A stretch of DNA of 64,000 bases from Longitalea luteola (GTDB lineage: Bacteria; Bacteroidota; Bacteroidia; Chitinophagales; Chitinophagaceae), in contig NZ_JAFIQX010000002.1 in NCBI RefSeq assembly GCF_017356035.1, positions 868,001-932,000 on the forward strand, read 5' to 3'. Within the stretch, counting starts at the first letter, position 1, and every line of letters starts with the position of its first letter. Under the pieces are notes generated by a model. It was not told where the DNA came from. It was given only the letters and a program-made list of their open reading frames with translations, and did no database searches. Of this stretch, positions 35,295 through 45,400 are shown in pieces. Both the position numbers and the translations under genes were made by a program.

Positions 35295-36266
35295 ATGATT
35301 ACGGAAGAAAAACAGGTAAACAATATAAAACCCAACCAAAACAACCAGCGAATGAGAGCCGGTAATATTCTTGAAACGATCGGCCAAACGCCGCATGTAA
35401 AGATCAACAGGCTGTATGGCGATAGCCATGAGGTCTGGATCAAGCTCGAGCGCAACAATCCGGGCAACAGCATCAAAGATCGTATTGCATTATCAATGAT
35501 CGAAGATGCAGAGCAAAAAGGCATTTTGAATAGAAACAGTGTGATCATTGAACCTACATCGGGTAACACCGGTATAGGGTTGGCCATGGTGGCGGCTGTG
35601 AAAGGTTACAAACTCATCCTGGTTATGCCAGAATCGATGAGCGTGGAAAGAAGACAGCTGATGGAGTTGTACGGCGCCACATTCGAATTAACGCCGCGCG
35701 AGAAAGGCATGAAGGGTGCCATTGAAAAAGCAAAAGAGCTGGTTGAAAAAACGCCCAATAGCTGGATGCCCCAACAGTTCGATAATGAAGCGAATGTAAA
35801 AGTGCACCGCGAAACTACCGCCAAAGAGATTCTGGAAAGTTTTCCCGATGGCATCGATTACCTGATCACCGGCGTAGGAACCGGTGGCCATATCACAGGT
35901 GTTGCAGAAGTGCTGAAAGAAAAGTTCCCTAACCTGAAAGTATACGCTGTGGAGCCTGAATTATCAGCCGTGATCAGCGGTGGGGCTCCCGGTCCGCATC
36001 CTTTGCAGGGACTGGGTGCTGGTTTCATTCCCAGTATCCTGAATACTAAATTGCTGGATGGAACGGTACAGGTGGGTAAAGACGAGTCTTTCGTATACGC
36101 ACAAAGACTTGCGAAAGAAGAGGGGATCCTGGCCGGTATTTCAACCGGTGCAGCGTTGGCGGCAGTAGCGAAAAAATTAACCGAGATCCCTAAAGGCGCC
36201 CGCGTGTTAACATTCAATTATGATACCGGTGAGCGGTATTTATCAATTGATGGTTTATATAAATAG
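35295..36266 (+). CDS. cysK: Cysteine synthase CysK/CysM (O-acetylserine sulfhydrylase)
   Basis: PLP enzyme combining O-acetylserine and sulfide to cysteine. I start it at ATG 35295 (323 aa); ATG 35352, just before [10 protein letters not shown], gives the usual family N-terminus and is also possible. The Schiff-base lysine is K61 in [11 protein letters not shown], with the substrate loop PTSGNTGIG and the phosphate-binding [10 protein letters not shown]. The open frame to 35238 (GTG) only translates the palindromic repeat. The gene stop TAG overlaps the possible GTG start of the next gene, an operon sign. Confidence 0.95.
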   Translation: MITEEKQVNNIKPNQNNQRMRAGNILETIGQTPHVKINRLYGDSHEVWIKLERNNPGNSIKDRIALSMIEDAEQKGILNRNSVIIEPTSGNTGIGLAMVAAVKGYKLILVMPESMSVERRQLMELYGATFELTPREKGMKGAIEKAKELVEKTPNSWMPQQFDNEANVKVHRETTAKEILESFPDGIDYLITGVGTGGHITGVAEVLKEKFPNLKVYAVEPELSAVISGGAPGPHPLQGLGAGFIPSILNTKLLDGTVQVGKDESFVYAQRLAKEEGILAGISTGAALAAVAKKLTEIPKGARVLTFNYDTGERYLSIDGLYK

Positions 36267-36277
36267 TGAACAGTTAC

Positions 36278-37141
36278 ATGCAAACGAACCCAACATATGG
36301 TAAAGTAATACTGGCTGCTGCCGGGCCCGGTGATCCGGAACTGGTAACGGTTAAAACGGTGCGCTACCTGCAGCAGGCCGAAGTGGTTTTGGCCGACCGC
36401 CTGGTAAGCGACCTCATATTACAACAATATGTGAACAGCGCGGCCGAGATTGTTTTCGTAGGAAAACAATGCAGCCGCGGTTCGAGCACGCCACAATACA
36501 CTATTAATGAACTGATGGTGCACTATGCTTCGAAGGGTAAGCTGGTGGTACGGCTAAAGGGTGGCGACGCAACGATGTTCTCGAACATCCTCGACGAATT
36601 GCAAACCCTGGTTCAGCATAACATCCCTTATGAAATTATTCCTGGCGTAACGGCGGCCCTTGGTGCTGCTGCCTATGCAGGCATTCCGTTAACGGCCAGA
36701 GGGTTCACTACGTCAGTTAGGTTTTTAACCAGCTACAAGCTCGATATAGTAACAGATAATTACTGGAAAGAACTGGCTGAAACAAATGATACCCTGGTGT
36801 TCTACATGTCATCTGAAACACTTGACCATGTAGTGGATAACCTGGTTAAGAATAATATTGGCAGTGATAAATTGCTTGCAGTAGTTGAGCAGGCAACCAC
36901 GCCATTGCAGAACGTGCACGTAACCAATCTATATAAATACGATGATCAGCTTCGGGGAAAAACATTTGTTTCCCCTTCGCTGGTGATCATAGGTAAAGTA
37001 GTGGCTTTGCATGAGTCGTTCAAATGGATCGAGAACAGCAATAGTGCAGCCCATTATTTCAAACCCCTCGCAAAACTGATTACAACAACATCCGATACTG
37101 AAAATGCGGAAAAAGTAAATAAACATGTTAGCAGAGCATAA
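36278..37141 (+). CDS. cobA: Uroporphyrinogen-III C-methyltransferase
   Basis: SAM-dependent methyltransferase making precorrin-2 from uroporphyrinogen III, for siroheme, the cofactor of CysI. I prefer ATG 36278 (MQTNPTYGKVILAAAGPGDPELVT), 287 aa; a GTG at 36266 overlaps the cysK stop. SUMT motifs are GPGDPELVT, VRLKGGDATMF, EIIPGVTAA and the GIPLTARG pocket, though the last 50 residues are divergent. Together with the precorrin-2 dehydrogenase domain of the last gene, siroheme synthesis is encoded within this operon. It overlaps cysJ by 17 nt. Confidence 0.93.
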   Translation: MQTNPTYGKVILAAAGPGDPELVTVKTVRYLQQAEVVLADRLVSDLILQQYVNSAAEIVFVGKQCSRGSSTPQYTINELMVHYASKGKLVVRLKGGDATMFSNILDELQTLVQHNIPYEIIPGVTAALGAAAYAGIPLTARGFTTSVRFLTSYKLDIVTDNYWKELAETNDTLVFYMSSETLDHVVDNLVKNNIGSDKLLAVVEQATTPLQNVHVTNLYKYDDQLRGKTFVSPSLVIIGKVVALHESFKWIENSNSAAHYFKPLAKLITTTSDTENAEKVNKHVSRA

Positions 37142-38882
37142 ACTGAAATTGTTACAGGATTTAGTAAGGTCTTCTACCAAAGAAGAACTGGTTTGGATGA
37201 ATGGATTCCTGGCCGGCGTGTTAATGAATTGCCACGACCAGCCGTCATTGGCATCAACAACAGCGACTGCTGCAGCGCCCGCAACAGCGACTGCACCGGT
37301 AGCTGCGCCTGCTGAAAGTAAACCTGCTGTATCCAAGATTACCATAGCTTATGGTACTGAAACCGGTAACTCTAAAAAGCTGGCTACCGACCTGGCTGCC
37401 AAAGCAAAGAAAAGCGGTATCCAGGCGAAAGTGGTTAGCCTTGATCAATATCGCCTGAATGATCTGGCCAAGGAAGAATACTTCTTTACCATTATCAGCA
37501 CCCAGGGCGAAGGGGAGCCACCTGCTACTGCCAAGAAATTTTACGACCACATACATCAGAATGGATTCAAGTTGCCGCAAATTAAGTTCGGTGTGCTTGC
37601 ACTGGGCGATACTTCCTATCCCCTGTTCTGCAAAGCCGGCGAGGATGTAGACCAGCAATTGCAAAAACTCGGCGGGCAACGCATTGCTCCATTGATCAAA
37701 TGCGATACAGATTACCAGGGCGATGCCGAAGGCTGGTTCTCGCAGGTGTTGCATTCATTAACTACGACCACCAGCAGCAATGGTACTGCCAGTGTTGGCG
37801 CCGTAGTGGCCAAAAAGCCAACCGGTAAAAAAGTATACACTGGTAACATCATTACCAATATAAACCTGAACGACAGAGGTTCTAACAAAGCAACTCATCA
37901 TATCGAGATCGTAGCAGACGAGCTGGAATACCAACCCGGTGATTCAATCGGAATTGTTCCGGAAAATGCACCGGCTGCTGTAGATGCTATTATTGCATTA
38001 ACCGGTGTGGACGCGAGGAAAACATTGTCTTACCGCAATGAGTCGCATACCGTTCTTGAGTTACTGAAGAAGAAAGTGAACATTGCTTATTTACCCGAGC
38101 GCGTGGTGAAGCAGTATGCTGCCATTGTAAAACAGGATATTCCTGAAACAAAGATCAGCCTGCTGGATTTGTTGAAAATATATCCGGTAAATAATGCTGC
38201 GCAGTTTGAAGAAGTGATTGGCATTCTTGAACCGATCACGCCGCGGCTGTATTCAATATCGTCATCGCCTGAGGCGCATAGCGGTGAAGTGCATGTAACT
38301 GTAGCAAGGGATAATTTTAAAGTGAACGGCGAAGTAAAACATGGCCTGTGCTCTAACTTCCTGGCGGATCTGCCTGTTGACAGCCCGCTGGAATTTTATG
38401 TGCATAAGAACAATCAATTCCGGTTGCCGGCGCCCGAGAAAGATGTGATCATGATCGGACCCGGTACAGGTATTGCTCCCTTCAGATCGTTTATTGCTGA
38501 ACGCGATGCAGTTGGTGCTACCGGTCGTAACTGGCTGTTCTTTGGCGATCAGCATTTTACTACCGACTTTCTGTATCAAACAGAAATTCAGAACTGGATG
38601 CAAACCGGCGTGTTAACCAAAGTGAACGTAGCCTTCTCAAGAGACCAGAAATCAAAAATATATGTACAGCATAAAATGCTCGAAAACGCCAAAGCATTTT
38701 ATGAGTGGTTACAAAATGGTGCATATGTGTACATCTGCGGAGCGAAAGAACCCATGAGTGTGGATGTTGAAAATACCCTGTTACAGATCATTGAACGCTT
38801 CGGAAGCAAAACAAGCGCCCAGGCAGTTGAGTATCTGAACCAACTGAAAGAAGAGGGCCGCTACCTGAAAGATGTTTATTGA
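37125..38882 (+). CDS. cysJ: Sulfite reductase flavoprotein CysJ
   Basis: NADPH-dependent flavoprotein that supplies electrons to CysI. The 585-aa protein has an N-terminal cap resembling E. coli CysJ (LVWMNGFLAGVL), an Ala/Pro/Thr linker near residues 45-68 (ATAAAPATATAPVAAP), the flavodoxin FMN domain (ITIAYGTETGNSKKLA, STQGEGEPPA), the FAD-binding domain with RLYSISSSPE, the NADPH fold with IGPGTGIAPFRSF and YICGAKEPM, and the terminal LKDVY. All cofactor motifs are intact. Reads directly out of cobA. Confidence 0.95.
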   Translation: MLAEHKLKLLQDLVRSSTKEELVWMNGFLAGVLMNCHDQPSLASTTATAAAPATATAPVAAPAESKPAVSKITIAYGTETGNSKKLATDLAAKAKKSGIQAKVVSLDQYRLNDLAKEEYFFTIISTQGEGEPPATAKKFYDHIHQNGFKLPQIKFGVLALGDTSYPLFCKAGEDVDQQLQKLGGQRIAPLIKCDTDYQGDAEGWFSQVLHSLTTTTSSNGTASVGAVVAKKPTGKKVYTGNIITNINLNDRGSNKATHHIEIVADELEYQPGDSIGIVPENAPAAVDAIIALTGVDARKTLSYRNESHTVLELLKKKVNIAYLPERVVKQYAAIVKQDIPETKISLLDLLKIYPVNNAAQFEEVIGILEPITPRLYSISSSPEAHSGEVHVTVARDNFKVNGEVKHGLCSNFLADLPVDSPLEFYVHKNNQFRLPAPEKDVIMIGPGTGIAPFRSFIAERDAVGATGRNWLFFGDQHFTTDFLYQTEIQNWMQTGVLTKVNVAFSRDQKSKIYVQHKMLENAKAFYEWLQNGAYVYICGAKEPMSVDVENTLLQIIERFGSKTSAQAVEYLNQLKEEGRYLKDVY

Positions 38883-38946
38883 TGCAATGAGCATTTGTAA
38901 TTGGCAAAATAAAAAAATTGGTTAGAGAGCTAAGCGTTAAAGCCCT

Positions 38947-38974
38947 GTAACCTGCAACTTGAAACCTGTAACTT
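38947..38974. repeat. Heptamer array before cysI
   Basis: GTAACCT, GCAACTT, GAAACCT, GTAACTT, ending 6 bp before the cysI ATG. A similar family is at 51797-51831. Confidence 0.85.
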
Positions 38975-38980
38975 TTAGAG

Positions 38981-40672
38981 ATGAGTACAAACGATAATAA
39001 GAATCTATCTTCTACTGAAAGAATAAAAATGGCCAGCGATGGCTTGCGCGGTACATTAAAAGAGAGCCTGCACGACGAGTTAACCGGTGCAGTGCGTGAA
39101 GACGATCAGGCGCTGATCAAATTCCATGGCATGTATCAGCAGGACGACCGCGATCGCCGCGAAGAGCGCAGCGCCAAAAAGCTCGAGTGGCTGTATTCAT
39201 ACATGCTCCGGTTGCGGTTGCCGGGTGGTTTTATGACCGGTGAGCAATACGTTGGTTTGCATAATATTGCCGGCGAACATTCAACCGGGGTGATAAAGAT
39301 CACTACCCGCCAGACGATTCAGCTGCATGGTATTTTAAAATCACATGTAAAACCAACCATCAAGGCTTTCAATACCATTCACCTCGATTCTATTTCCGCT
39401 TGCGGTGATGTGAACCGTAACGTAATTTGTGCGGCTCACCCCAAGTTTTCGCCTATCCACGAAGAGATCTTTGCTTATGCAGATAAGATAAGCCAGATGG
39501 GTTTGCCGAAATCAAAAGGCTATTATGAAATATGGCTCGATGAAAAGCCATTGCTAGATACCAAGGAAAAAGAAGAAGTAGAGAAAGATCCATTGTACCA
39601 AAACCGGTACCTGCCCCGCAAATTCAAAGTGGCCATTGCCATTCCGCCGAACAACGATGTGGATGTATTTGCCAATGATCTGGGCCTGATCGCCATTGTT
39701 GAGAATGACAAATTGATCGGTTTTAACCTGGCGGCCGGCGGTGGTCTGGGTGCTACCCATGGAAACGCACAAACGTATCCACGGCTGGGGTCAATGCTTG
39801 GTTTTGTGCGTGGAGAACAAAATACATTGAAAGCGGTATTGGAAGTGATCACGATTCAGCGTGATTACGGAAACCGCAGTGATCGTAAGCTGTCGAGGTT
39901 GAAGTATACCCTCGACAAAATGGGGATCGAGGCTTTCAGGGAAGAACTGGAAAAACGTTGTGGGTTCAAGCTGGAAGAGCCTAAGCCCTTTACCTTTACC
40001 CGCCGGGCTGATGATTACGGCTGGCATAAGAACCATGAAGGTAAATGGTATTACACGGTATTTGTTGAAAGTGGCCGCATAACCGATGATGAAAAAGTAG
40101 CATTAAAAACGGCTATGCTGGAAGTCGCAAAAACAGGGAAAGTGAATTTCCGGTTCACCTGTAACCAGAACCTGATCCTGAGTGACATTGCCCAGAAAGA
40201 CAAGAAGGAAATAGAAAAAATATTAGAGGATTTCGGCATTATTGCACATACTGATAATGCAGGTGCGGTACGTAAAAGCGCCATTGCCTGCGTAGCCTTC
40301 AACACCTGTTCATTGGCGTTGGCGGAAGCACAACGTTACCTGCCATCGCTCATCACGAAAATTGAACCTATACTGGCAAAACATGGTTTGGAAAATGATG
40401 AGATCTCGATGCGGATGACCGGTTGCCCGAACGGGTGCGGAAGACCGTATGCAGCAGAGATCGGCTTTGTTGGCACTGCGTATGGCCGTTATAACTTACA
40501 TTTGGGGGGCGATCGGGAAGGTTTCCGTTTAAATAAAAAGTATAAAGAGAATATTGACGAACCTGCCATTTTAAAGGAGCTGGATGAACTGTTCGAAAAA
40601 TACAGCAGGAACAGGCAGTCGGGTGAAACCTTTGGAGATTTTGCAGTTCGGGAAAAGTTGGTAACGATTTAA
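38981..40672 (+). CDS. cysI: Sulfite reductase hemoprotein CysI
   Basis: Reduces sulfite to sulfide in six electrons at a coupled siroheme-4Fe4S centre. The 563-aa protein has the ferredoxin-like half (KITTRQTIQLHGIL), a second half with FTCNQNLILSDI, and the cluster ligands C437-x5-C443 and C482-x3-C486 in GCPNGC. This spacing equals that of the E. coli enzyme. The context of CysJ upstream and the siroheme synthase downstream fits an assimilatory NADPH sulfite reductase. It is separated from cysJ by 98 bp with a heptamer array, which could contain an internal promoter. Confidence 0.96.
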   Translation: MSTNDNKNLSSTERIKMASDGLRGTLKESLHDELTGAVREDDQALIKFHGMYQQDDRDRREERSAKKLEWLYSYMLRLRLPGGFMTGEQYVGLHNIAGEHSTGVIKITTRQTIQLHGILKSHVKPTIKAFNTIHLDSISACGDVNRNVICAAHPKFSPIHEEIFAYADKISQMGLPKSKGYYEIWLDEKPLLDTKEKEEVEKDPLYQNRYLPRKFKVAIAIPPNNDVDVFANDLGLIAIVENDKLIGFNLAAGGGLGATHGNAQTYPRLGSMLGFVRGEQNTLKAVLEVITIQRDYGNRSDRKLSRLKYTLDKMGIEAFREELEKRCGFKLEEPKPFTFTRRADDYGWHKNHEGKWYYTVFVESGRITDDEKVALKTAMLEVAKTGKVNFRFTCNQNLILSDIAQKDKKEIEKILEDFGIIAHTDNAGAVRKSAIACVAFNTCSLALAEAQRYLPSLITKIEPILAKHGLENDEISMRMTGCPNGCGRPYAAEIGFVGTAYGRYNLHLGGDREGFRLNKKYKENIDEPAILKELDELFEKYSRNRQSGETFGDFAVREKLVTI

Positions 40673-40676
40673 ATTA

Positions 40677-42212
40677 ATGCTGACGGGCATGTCAACAGAA
40701 CAAAAGATACCGGTAAAACAAACAGCTGTCGCTTCCGCCGACCAGGGCAATCTTTTATTTCCCGTTTTTTTAAAACTGGAAGAATTGAAAGTATTACTGG
40801 TAGGCGGAGGTAAAGTAGGCCTGGAAAAATTATCTGCGCTGCTGGGGAATTCACCTGCAGCTCCGGTCACTGTTGTTGCTAAAAGCATTTCCGATGAAGT
40901 ACGCAGGTTGGCGAAACATCATCCCAACGTTACCCTCCATGAACGCGCTTTCCAGGAAGCCGATCTGGAAAATAAAGACCTGGTTGTAATTGCGGTTAAC
41001 GAAAAAGAATCAAGTCAGGCCATTCGTGCCGCTGCCAAGGAAAGAAAGATCCTTGTAAATGTAGCTGACACGCCCGAGCAATGTGATTTTTACCTGAGCT
41101 CAATTGTGCAAAAAGGAAATCTGAAGATCGCTATTTCAACCAATGGCAAATCGCCTACTGCTGCCAAACGGATCAAAGAGGTATTGAACCATGCGTTACC
41201 GAATGAACTGGACGACATGATCAATAACCTGCATGCAGTAAGGAACAAACTCAATGGAAATTTTGAATACAAGGTAAAACGCCTGAATGAGCTCACCCGC
41301 ATACTTGTTGAAAAAGATAATGTAGAAAGGGAAAGACGCTGGCGCAAAATTGCTACCTACTCTCTGGTTGCCTTCGGCCTGATGCTTATAGGCCATTTTA
41401 TATTCTCCTATTTGCCCTTTCAACGCATAGCCGACGATACGGTAAAATGGTATCAACAGCTGGATAAGAATTTCCACTGGATGCTGCTGGCCGGTTTCCT
41501 GGCGCAGGTAGTAGACGGTGCATTGGGAATGGGTTATGGGGTAACCAGCGCTACCATTCTCTTATCAGCAGGGGTAAGCCCGGCTGCCATGAGTGGTAGT
41601 ATTCACACGGCAGAAATGTTCGCCAGCGGCGCTTCAGGTTACAGTCACTACAAATTTGGGAACGTAAACAAGAAGCTCTTCAAGGCATTGGTGATTCCCG
41701 GCGTGCTCGGTGCGGTGCTGGGGGCTTATTTATTGTATAAGTTAACAAAGGTCGGATTGAATGCAGATTATGTAAGACCTGTGGTAGCCTGCTATACCAT
41801 GCTGCTGGGTTTACGTATACTTTGGAATGCATTCAAGAACGAGAAGATAAAGAAGAAATTCAAACACTACGGCTGGCTGGCCGGTATAGGCGGTTTCCTC
41901 GATTCATTTGGCGGCGGTGGCTGGGGACCCATAGTAACCACTACATTAATAACCAAAGGCCGCAGCCCGCGCTTTGTAATAGGGTCCGTAAGCCTTACCG
42001 AGTTCTTTGTTACATTGGCCAGCGCATTTACATTTTTTACATTGATGGGGCTGGAGCATTGGCAGGTGATCGTGGCGTTAGTAATAGGCGGTTTGCTGGC
42101 TGCGCCATTAGCTGCAAAACTGGCTGGAAAATTACCCCGTAAGACATCGCTGATCTTATTGGGGTTATTGGTAATATTCTGGAGCCTGAGGATCATTGTA
42201 AAGATCTTTTGA
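40677..42212 (+). CDS. Siroheme synthase N-domain fused to TSUP (TauE/SafE) permease
   Basis: A 511-aa two-domain protein. Residues 28-235 are the precorrin-2 dehydrogenase/ferrochelatase domain, with LFPVFLKLEELKVLLVGGGKVG (NAD motif at 43-48), and NVADTPEQCDFYLSSIVQKG, ISTNGKSPTAAKRIKE. After a linker (about 180-235) and one membrane helix follow the eight-helix TSUP domain with GFLAQVVDGALGMGYGV and its repeat GIGGFLDSFGGGGWGP. The first half completes siroheme for CysI. TSUP proteins move sulfite, sulfate or sulfonates, so the second half may take up or release a sulfur anion. It starts 5 nt after cysI. I know of no well-described protein of this fusion. Confidence 0.9.
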   Translation: MLTGMSTEQKIPVKQTAVASADQGNLLFPVFLKLEELKVLLVGGGKVGLEKLSALLGNSPAAPVTVVAKSISDEVRRLAKHHPNVTLHERAFQEADLENKDLVVIAVNEKESSQAIRAAAKERKILVNVADTPEQCDFYLSSIVQKGNLKIAISTNGKSPTAAKRIKEVLNHALPNELDDMINNLHAVRNKLNGNFEYKVKRLNELTRILVEKDNVERERRWRKIATYSLVAFGLMLIGHFIFSYLPFQRIADDTVKWYQQLDKNFHWMLLAGFLAQVVDGALGMGYGVTSATILLSAGVSPAAMSGSIHTAEMFASGASGYSHYKFGNVNKKLFKALVIPGVLGAVLGAYLLYKLTKVGLNADYVRPVVACYTMLLGLRILWNAFKNEKIKKKFKHYGWLAGIGGFLDSFGGGGWGPIVTTTLITKGRSPRFVIGSVSLTEFFVTLASAFTFFTLMGLEHWQVIVALVIGGLLAAPLAAKLAGKLPRKTSLILLGLLVIFWSLRIIVKIF

Positions 42213-42268
42213 TAAATATATTTAATATATCCCGGCAAAAATTTGACCGGGATTTTAAATATTTAATT

Positions 42269-42289
42269 AGTCTATTAATTTAATCGACT
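42269..42289. promoter_or_regulatory. Operator copy A before the TonB receptor
   Basis: AGTCTAT-N7-ATCGACT. A perfect -7 match, TACATTTG (42289-42296), starts on its last base, the mirror of the layout at the cysteine promoter. Confidence 0.6.
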
Positions 42290-42346
42290 ACATTTGCGTT
42301 TGTTTGGATCCCGGTAGTTCTTGGCCGGGTTTTTAAATGTCTTATT

Positions 42347-42367
42347 AGTCTATTAAAACAATAGATT
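42347..42367. promoter_or_regulatory. Operator copy B before the TonB receptor
   Basis: AGTCTAT-N7-ATAGATT. Confidence 0.6.
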
Positions 42368-42421
42368 AAATGTTTTCAACACCCGGACAAAGAACAGTGC
42401 CGGGATTTATTATAAGCATAT

Positions 42422-42442
42422 AGTCTATTAAAACGATAGGCT
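42422..42442. promoter_or_regulatory. Operator copy C before the TonB receptor
   Basis: AGTCTAT-N7-ATAGGCT, ending 24 nt before the first possible start at 42466. Confidence 0.6.
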
Positions 42443-42465
42443 ATTCCAAAATTAAATGAACGAAT

Positions 42466-45400
42466 ATGAAGACTGCAAATCCTTCACGTTGGGCAGGTGT
42501 ACCGCTATACATTGGCCTATTCAGTCAGCTAAGTAAGAGCAGGAGCATGAAATACGGCGTATTGGTAGCCGCCGCTCTTTTGATACGCTCGCTATCCTTT
42601 TCCCAGGCAGTAGCCCTCATTGAGATCTCAGGAACCGTTATAAACCAGGAGAAGAACGAGCCTTTGCCCGATGTAAGTGTGCAGATCAAAGGATCGGTAA
42701 CCGGCACGATCACCGACAACGCTGGCAGCTTTATCTTACGCACCAAACAAAAATTACCATTTACGCTGGTCTTTTCTTCCGTTGGATTTAAACCACAGGA
42801 ATTGGAAGTAAAAAGCCTGGGCTCCAAATTACAGGTGGCCATGGTTACCCAAACGGTACTGGGGAACGAAGTGGTGGTAACAGCTTCCCGGGTTCCGGAA
42901 AACATTCTTAAATCACCGGTGGCTATTGAAAAACTCGATATCCGCGCCATTCGCGAAACGCCTGCACCTAATTTTTACGATGCGCTCGAAAATGTAAAAG
43001 GCGTACAAATGACAACTTCCAGTTTAACGTTCAAAGTGCCGAATACCCGCGGCTTCAATATTCCTAATAATTTCCGTTTTATGCAGTTGGTTGATGGGGT
43101 AGATATGCAGGCTGCTACCCTGGGTGTGCCGTTGGGCAATGCGATCGGTCCCACGGAACTGGATATCCAAAGCGTTGAAATCACACCCGGCGCCGCCTCC
43201 GCTTTATATGGTATGAATGCCATTAACGGCATGGCTAACCTGCTTACTAAAAATCCGTTTAATTCCCAGGGATTGAGCATTTATCACAAAACAGGGGTAA
43301 ATCATGTGGATAATAGGGATCATAGCGCAGCTGTTTTAACGGAGTCGGCCATCCGGTATGCAAAAGCCTTTAATAATAAGTTTGCTTTCAAAGTGAATGT
43401 GGGTTATATGCAGGGCGTCGACTGGCGTTCCAATACCCGGCTCGATCAAAACCCTAACAACCTCAAAAGCGCAAACCCTAACTTCCCTTCACTCGATGGC
43501 GCTAATAATATAGCATTTGACGGCTGGAACAGGTATGGCGACGATGCGCTGGCTGGAAGTAACACATCATCCATTAGTGGTCTTACCATTGATGGCAAAC
43601 CTAATCAAACTTTACGGGTAGTGCGCACGGGCTATTGGGAGACTGACCTGGTAAGTCCAAAAGTGAGCAATTTAAAAGTAGATGCTGCTGCGCATTACCG
43701 CATTACTGAAAATGCCGAGCTCTCGTATTCCTATCGTTTCGGGCAAATGGATGGCGTATTTCAGCGGGGAAATAAGATCCGCCTCGATGATGTAAAAGTG
43801 CAGAATCATCATTTGGAATTGAAAGGTACCAATTATGTAGTGCGCAGTTATGTATCCATTGAGAACACCGGCAATTCCTACAATGTTAAACCGTTGGCCG
43901 ACAATCTCGACCTCGCGAGTGGCGGTTCCAGCAATGCCTGGGCTACAAAATATAAAAATGCGCTTACAGAATATGCCAACCTCAATGGCGGCCTAACCTC
44001 TGCTAACCTGGCCGCTGCCAATCAATTTGCACGGGATAAAGCCGATGCTGGCCGTGTTGAGCCCGGCACACCTGAGTTTGATCAATTGAAAAATACCATC
44101 ATCGGGATCAACAACTGGGATATAAGATCAGGCACTATTCCTGATGCACCAGCCACTGGTGGTTCTGCCCTGATCCAAAAGAGTCGCATGTACCATACCG
44201 AAGGGCAATGGGACCTGTCGAAATATGTGAAGGTGATCGATCTGCTGGTAGGTGGTGATGCACGTATCTACGAGGTCATTCCCGATGGCAACAATTTCGT
44301 TGATTTCGGCCGGCCGATCGAGGAAAGGAATAAGCCGGTGATGGTAGATGGTAAAGTGCCGGATAGCAATGATTTTGGCAGCAATGTATATTATAAAAAG
44401 TTCGGCGCCTTTGCACAGGTTACCAAAACCTTCTTCAACGAGAAGTTGAAATTATTTGGCTCCCTGCGCTACGATTACAATCCGGAGTTTGATCCCAAGT
44501 TTACGCCACGCCTGGCGGCTGTATATACGGCCAGTCAACGGCATAATTTCCGCTTTACCTATCAGCAGGGATTCCGTTTTCCCGCGCTGTTTGAAGCATT
44601 ATCATATGTAAATAATGGGCGGGTAAAACGCGTTGGTAGTTTATCCTATATCAATGAGGGATTGGGCTATCTTGAAAATAGTTATACCCAGAGCTCGGTA
44701 ATTAATTTCAATGCAGCGGTAAGTGCTGCAGGCAATACCGACGCAGCCGCGTTGGCTAATCGGGACCTGCTGGTAGTGGCCAACCTGCCCAGGGCGCGTC
44801 CGGAAAGGATCACTTCATTTGAGATCGGTTATAAAAGTATTCTCCTGAATAATAAAGTGATCATTGATGTGGACGCTTATACCAACCAATACGACGGTTT
44901 CCTGGGTCAGGTGCAGGTATATGTTCCCAGGGGAGAAACCGTAGGTTCCGATGCGGCAGTGATCGCCATGCTCGACCGCAACCGCGATGCTACTACGGCC
45001 AGTGGAGCTAATGCGGCCAGCCAGGGGCAGGAACGTTACCGCGTGTATACGAATGCAAAGAATATTTATTACAACTACGGCGCTGCGTTGGGCATCACCT
45101 ATAATATTTATAAAAAATATACCATTGCGGGGAATGTGAATTTCAACCAGATGAGATCGAATAAGACCGACGATATTTTCGTAACAGGATTCAATACGCC
45201 AAAATGGACCACCAATCTTTCATTTGGTAACCGCGAAGTATTTAAAAATGTTGGGTTCAATATCGTGTGGAGATGGCAGGATGCCTTCCTGTGGGAAAGC
45301 CCGCTGGTAACAGGTACTATTTCTTCATACAATACGCTCGATGCCCAGGTAACCTATCGCATTCCAAAAGTAAATGCAAGCATCAAAGCAGGCGGCGCCA

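Larger units (their letters stand above)
42231..42443. repeat. Three tandem modules of hairpin plus operator before the TonB receptor
   Basis: Modules at 42231-42290, 42310-42367 and 42382-42443. Each begins with a CCCGG...CCGGG hairpin followed by a T-rich TTTTAAAT-like run, and ends in the AGTCTAT-N7 palindrome. The first could terminate the cysteine operon; the others look like copies by tandem duplication. Confidence 0.8.
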
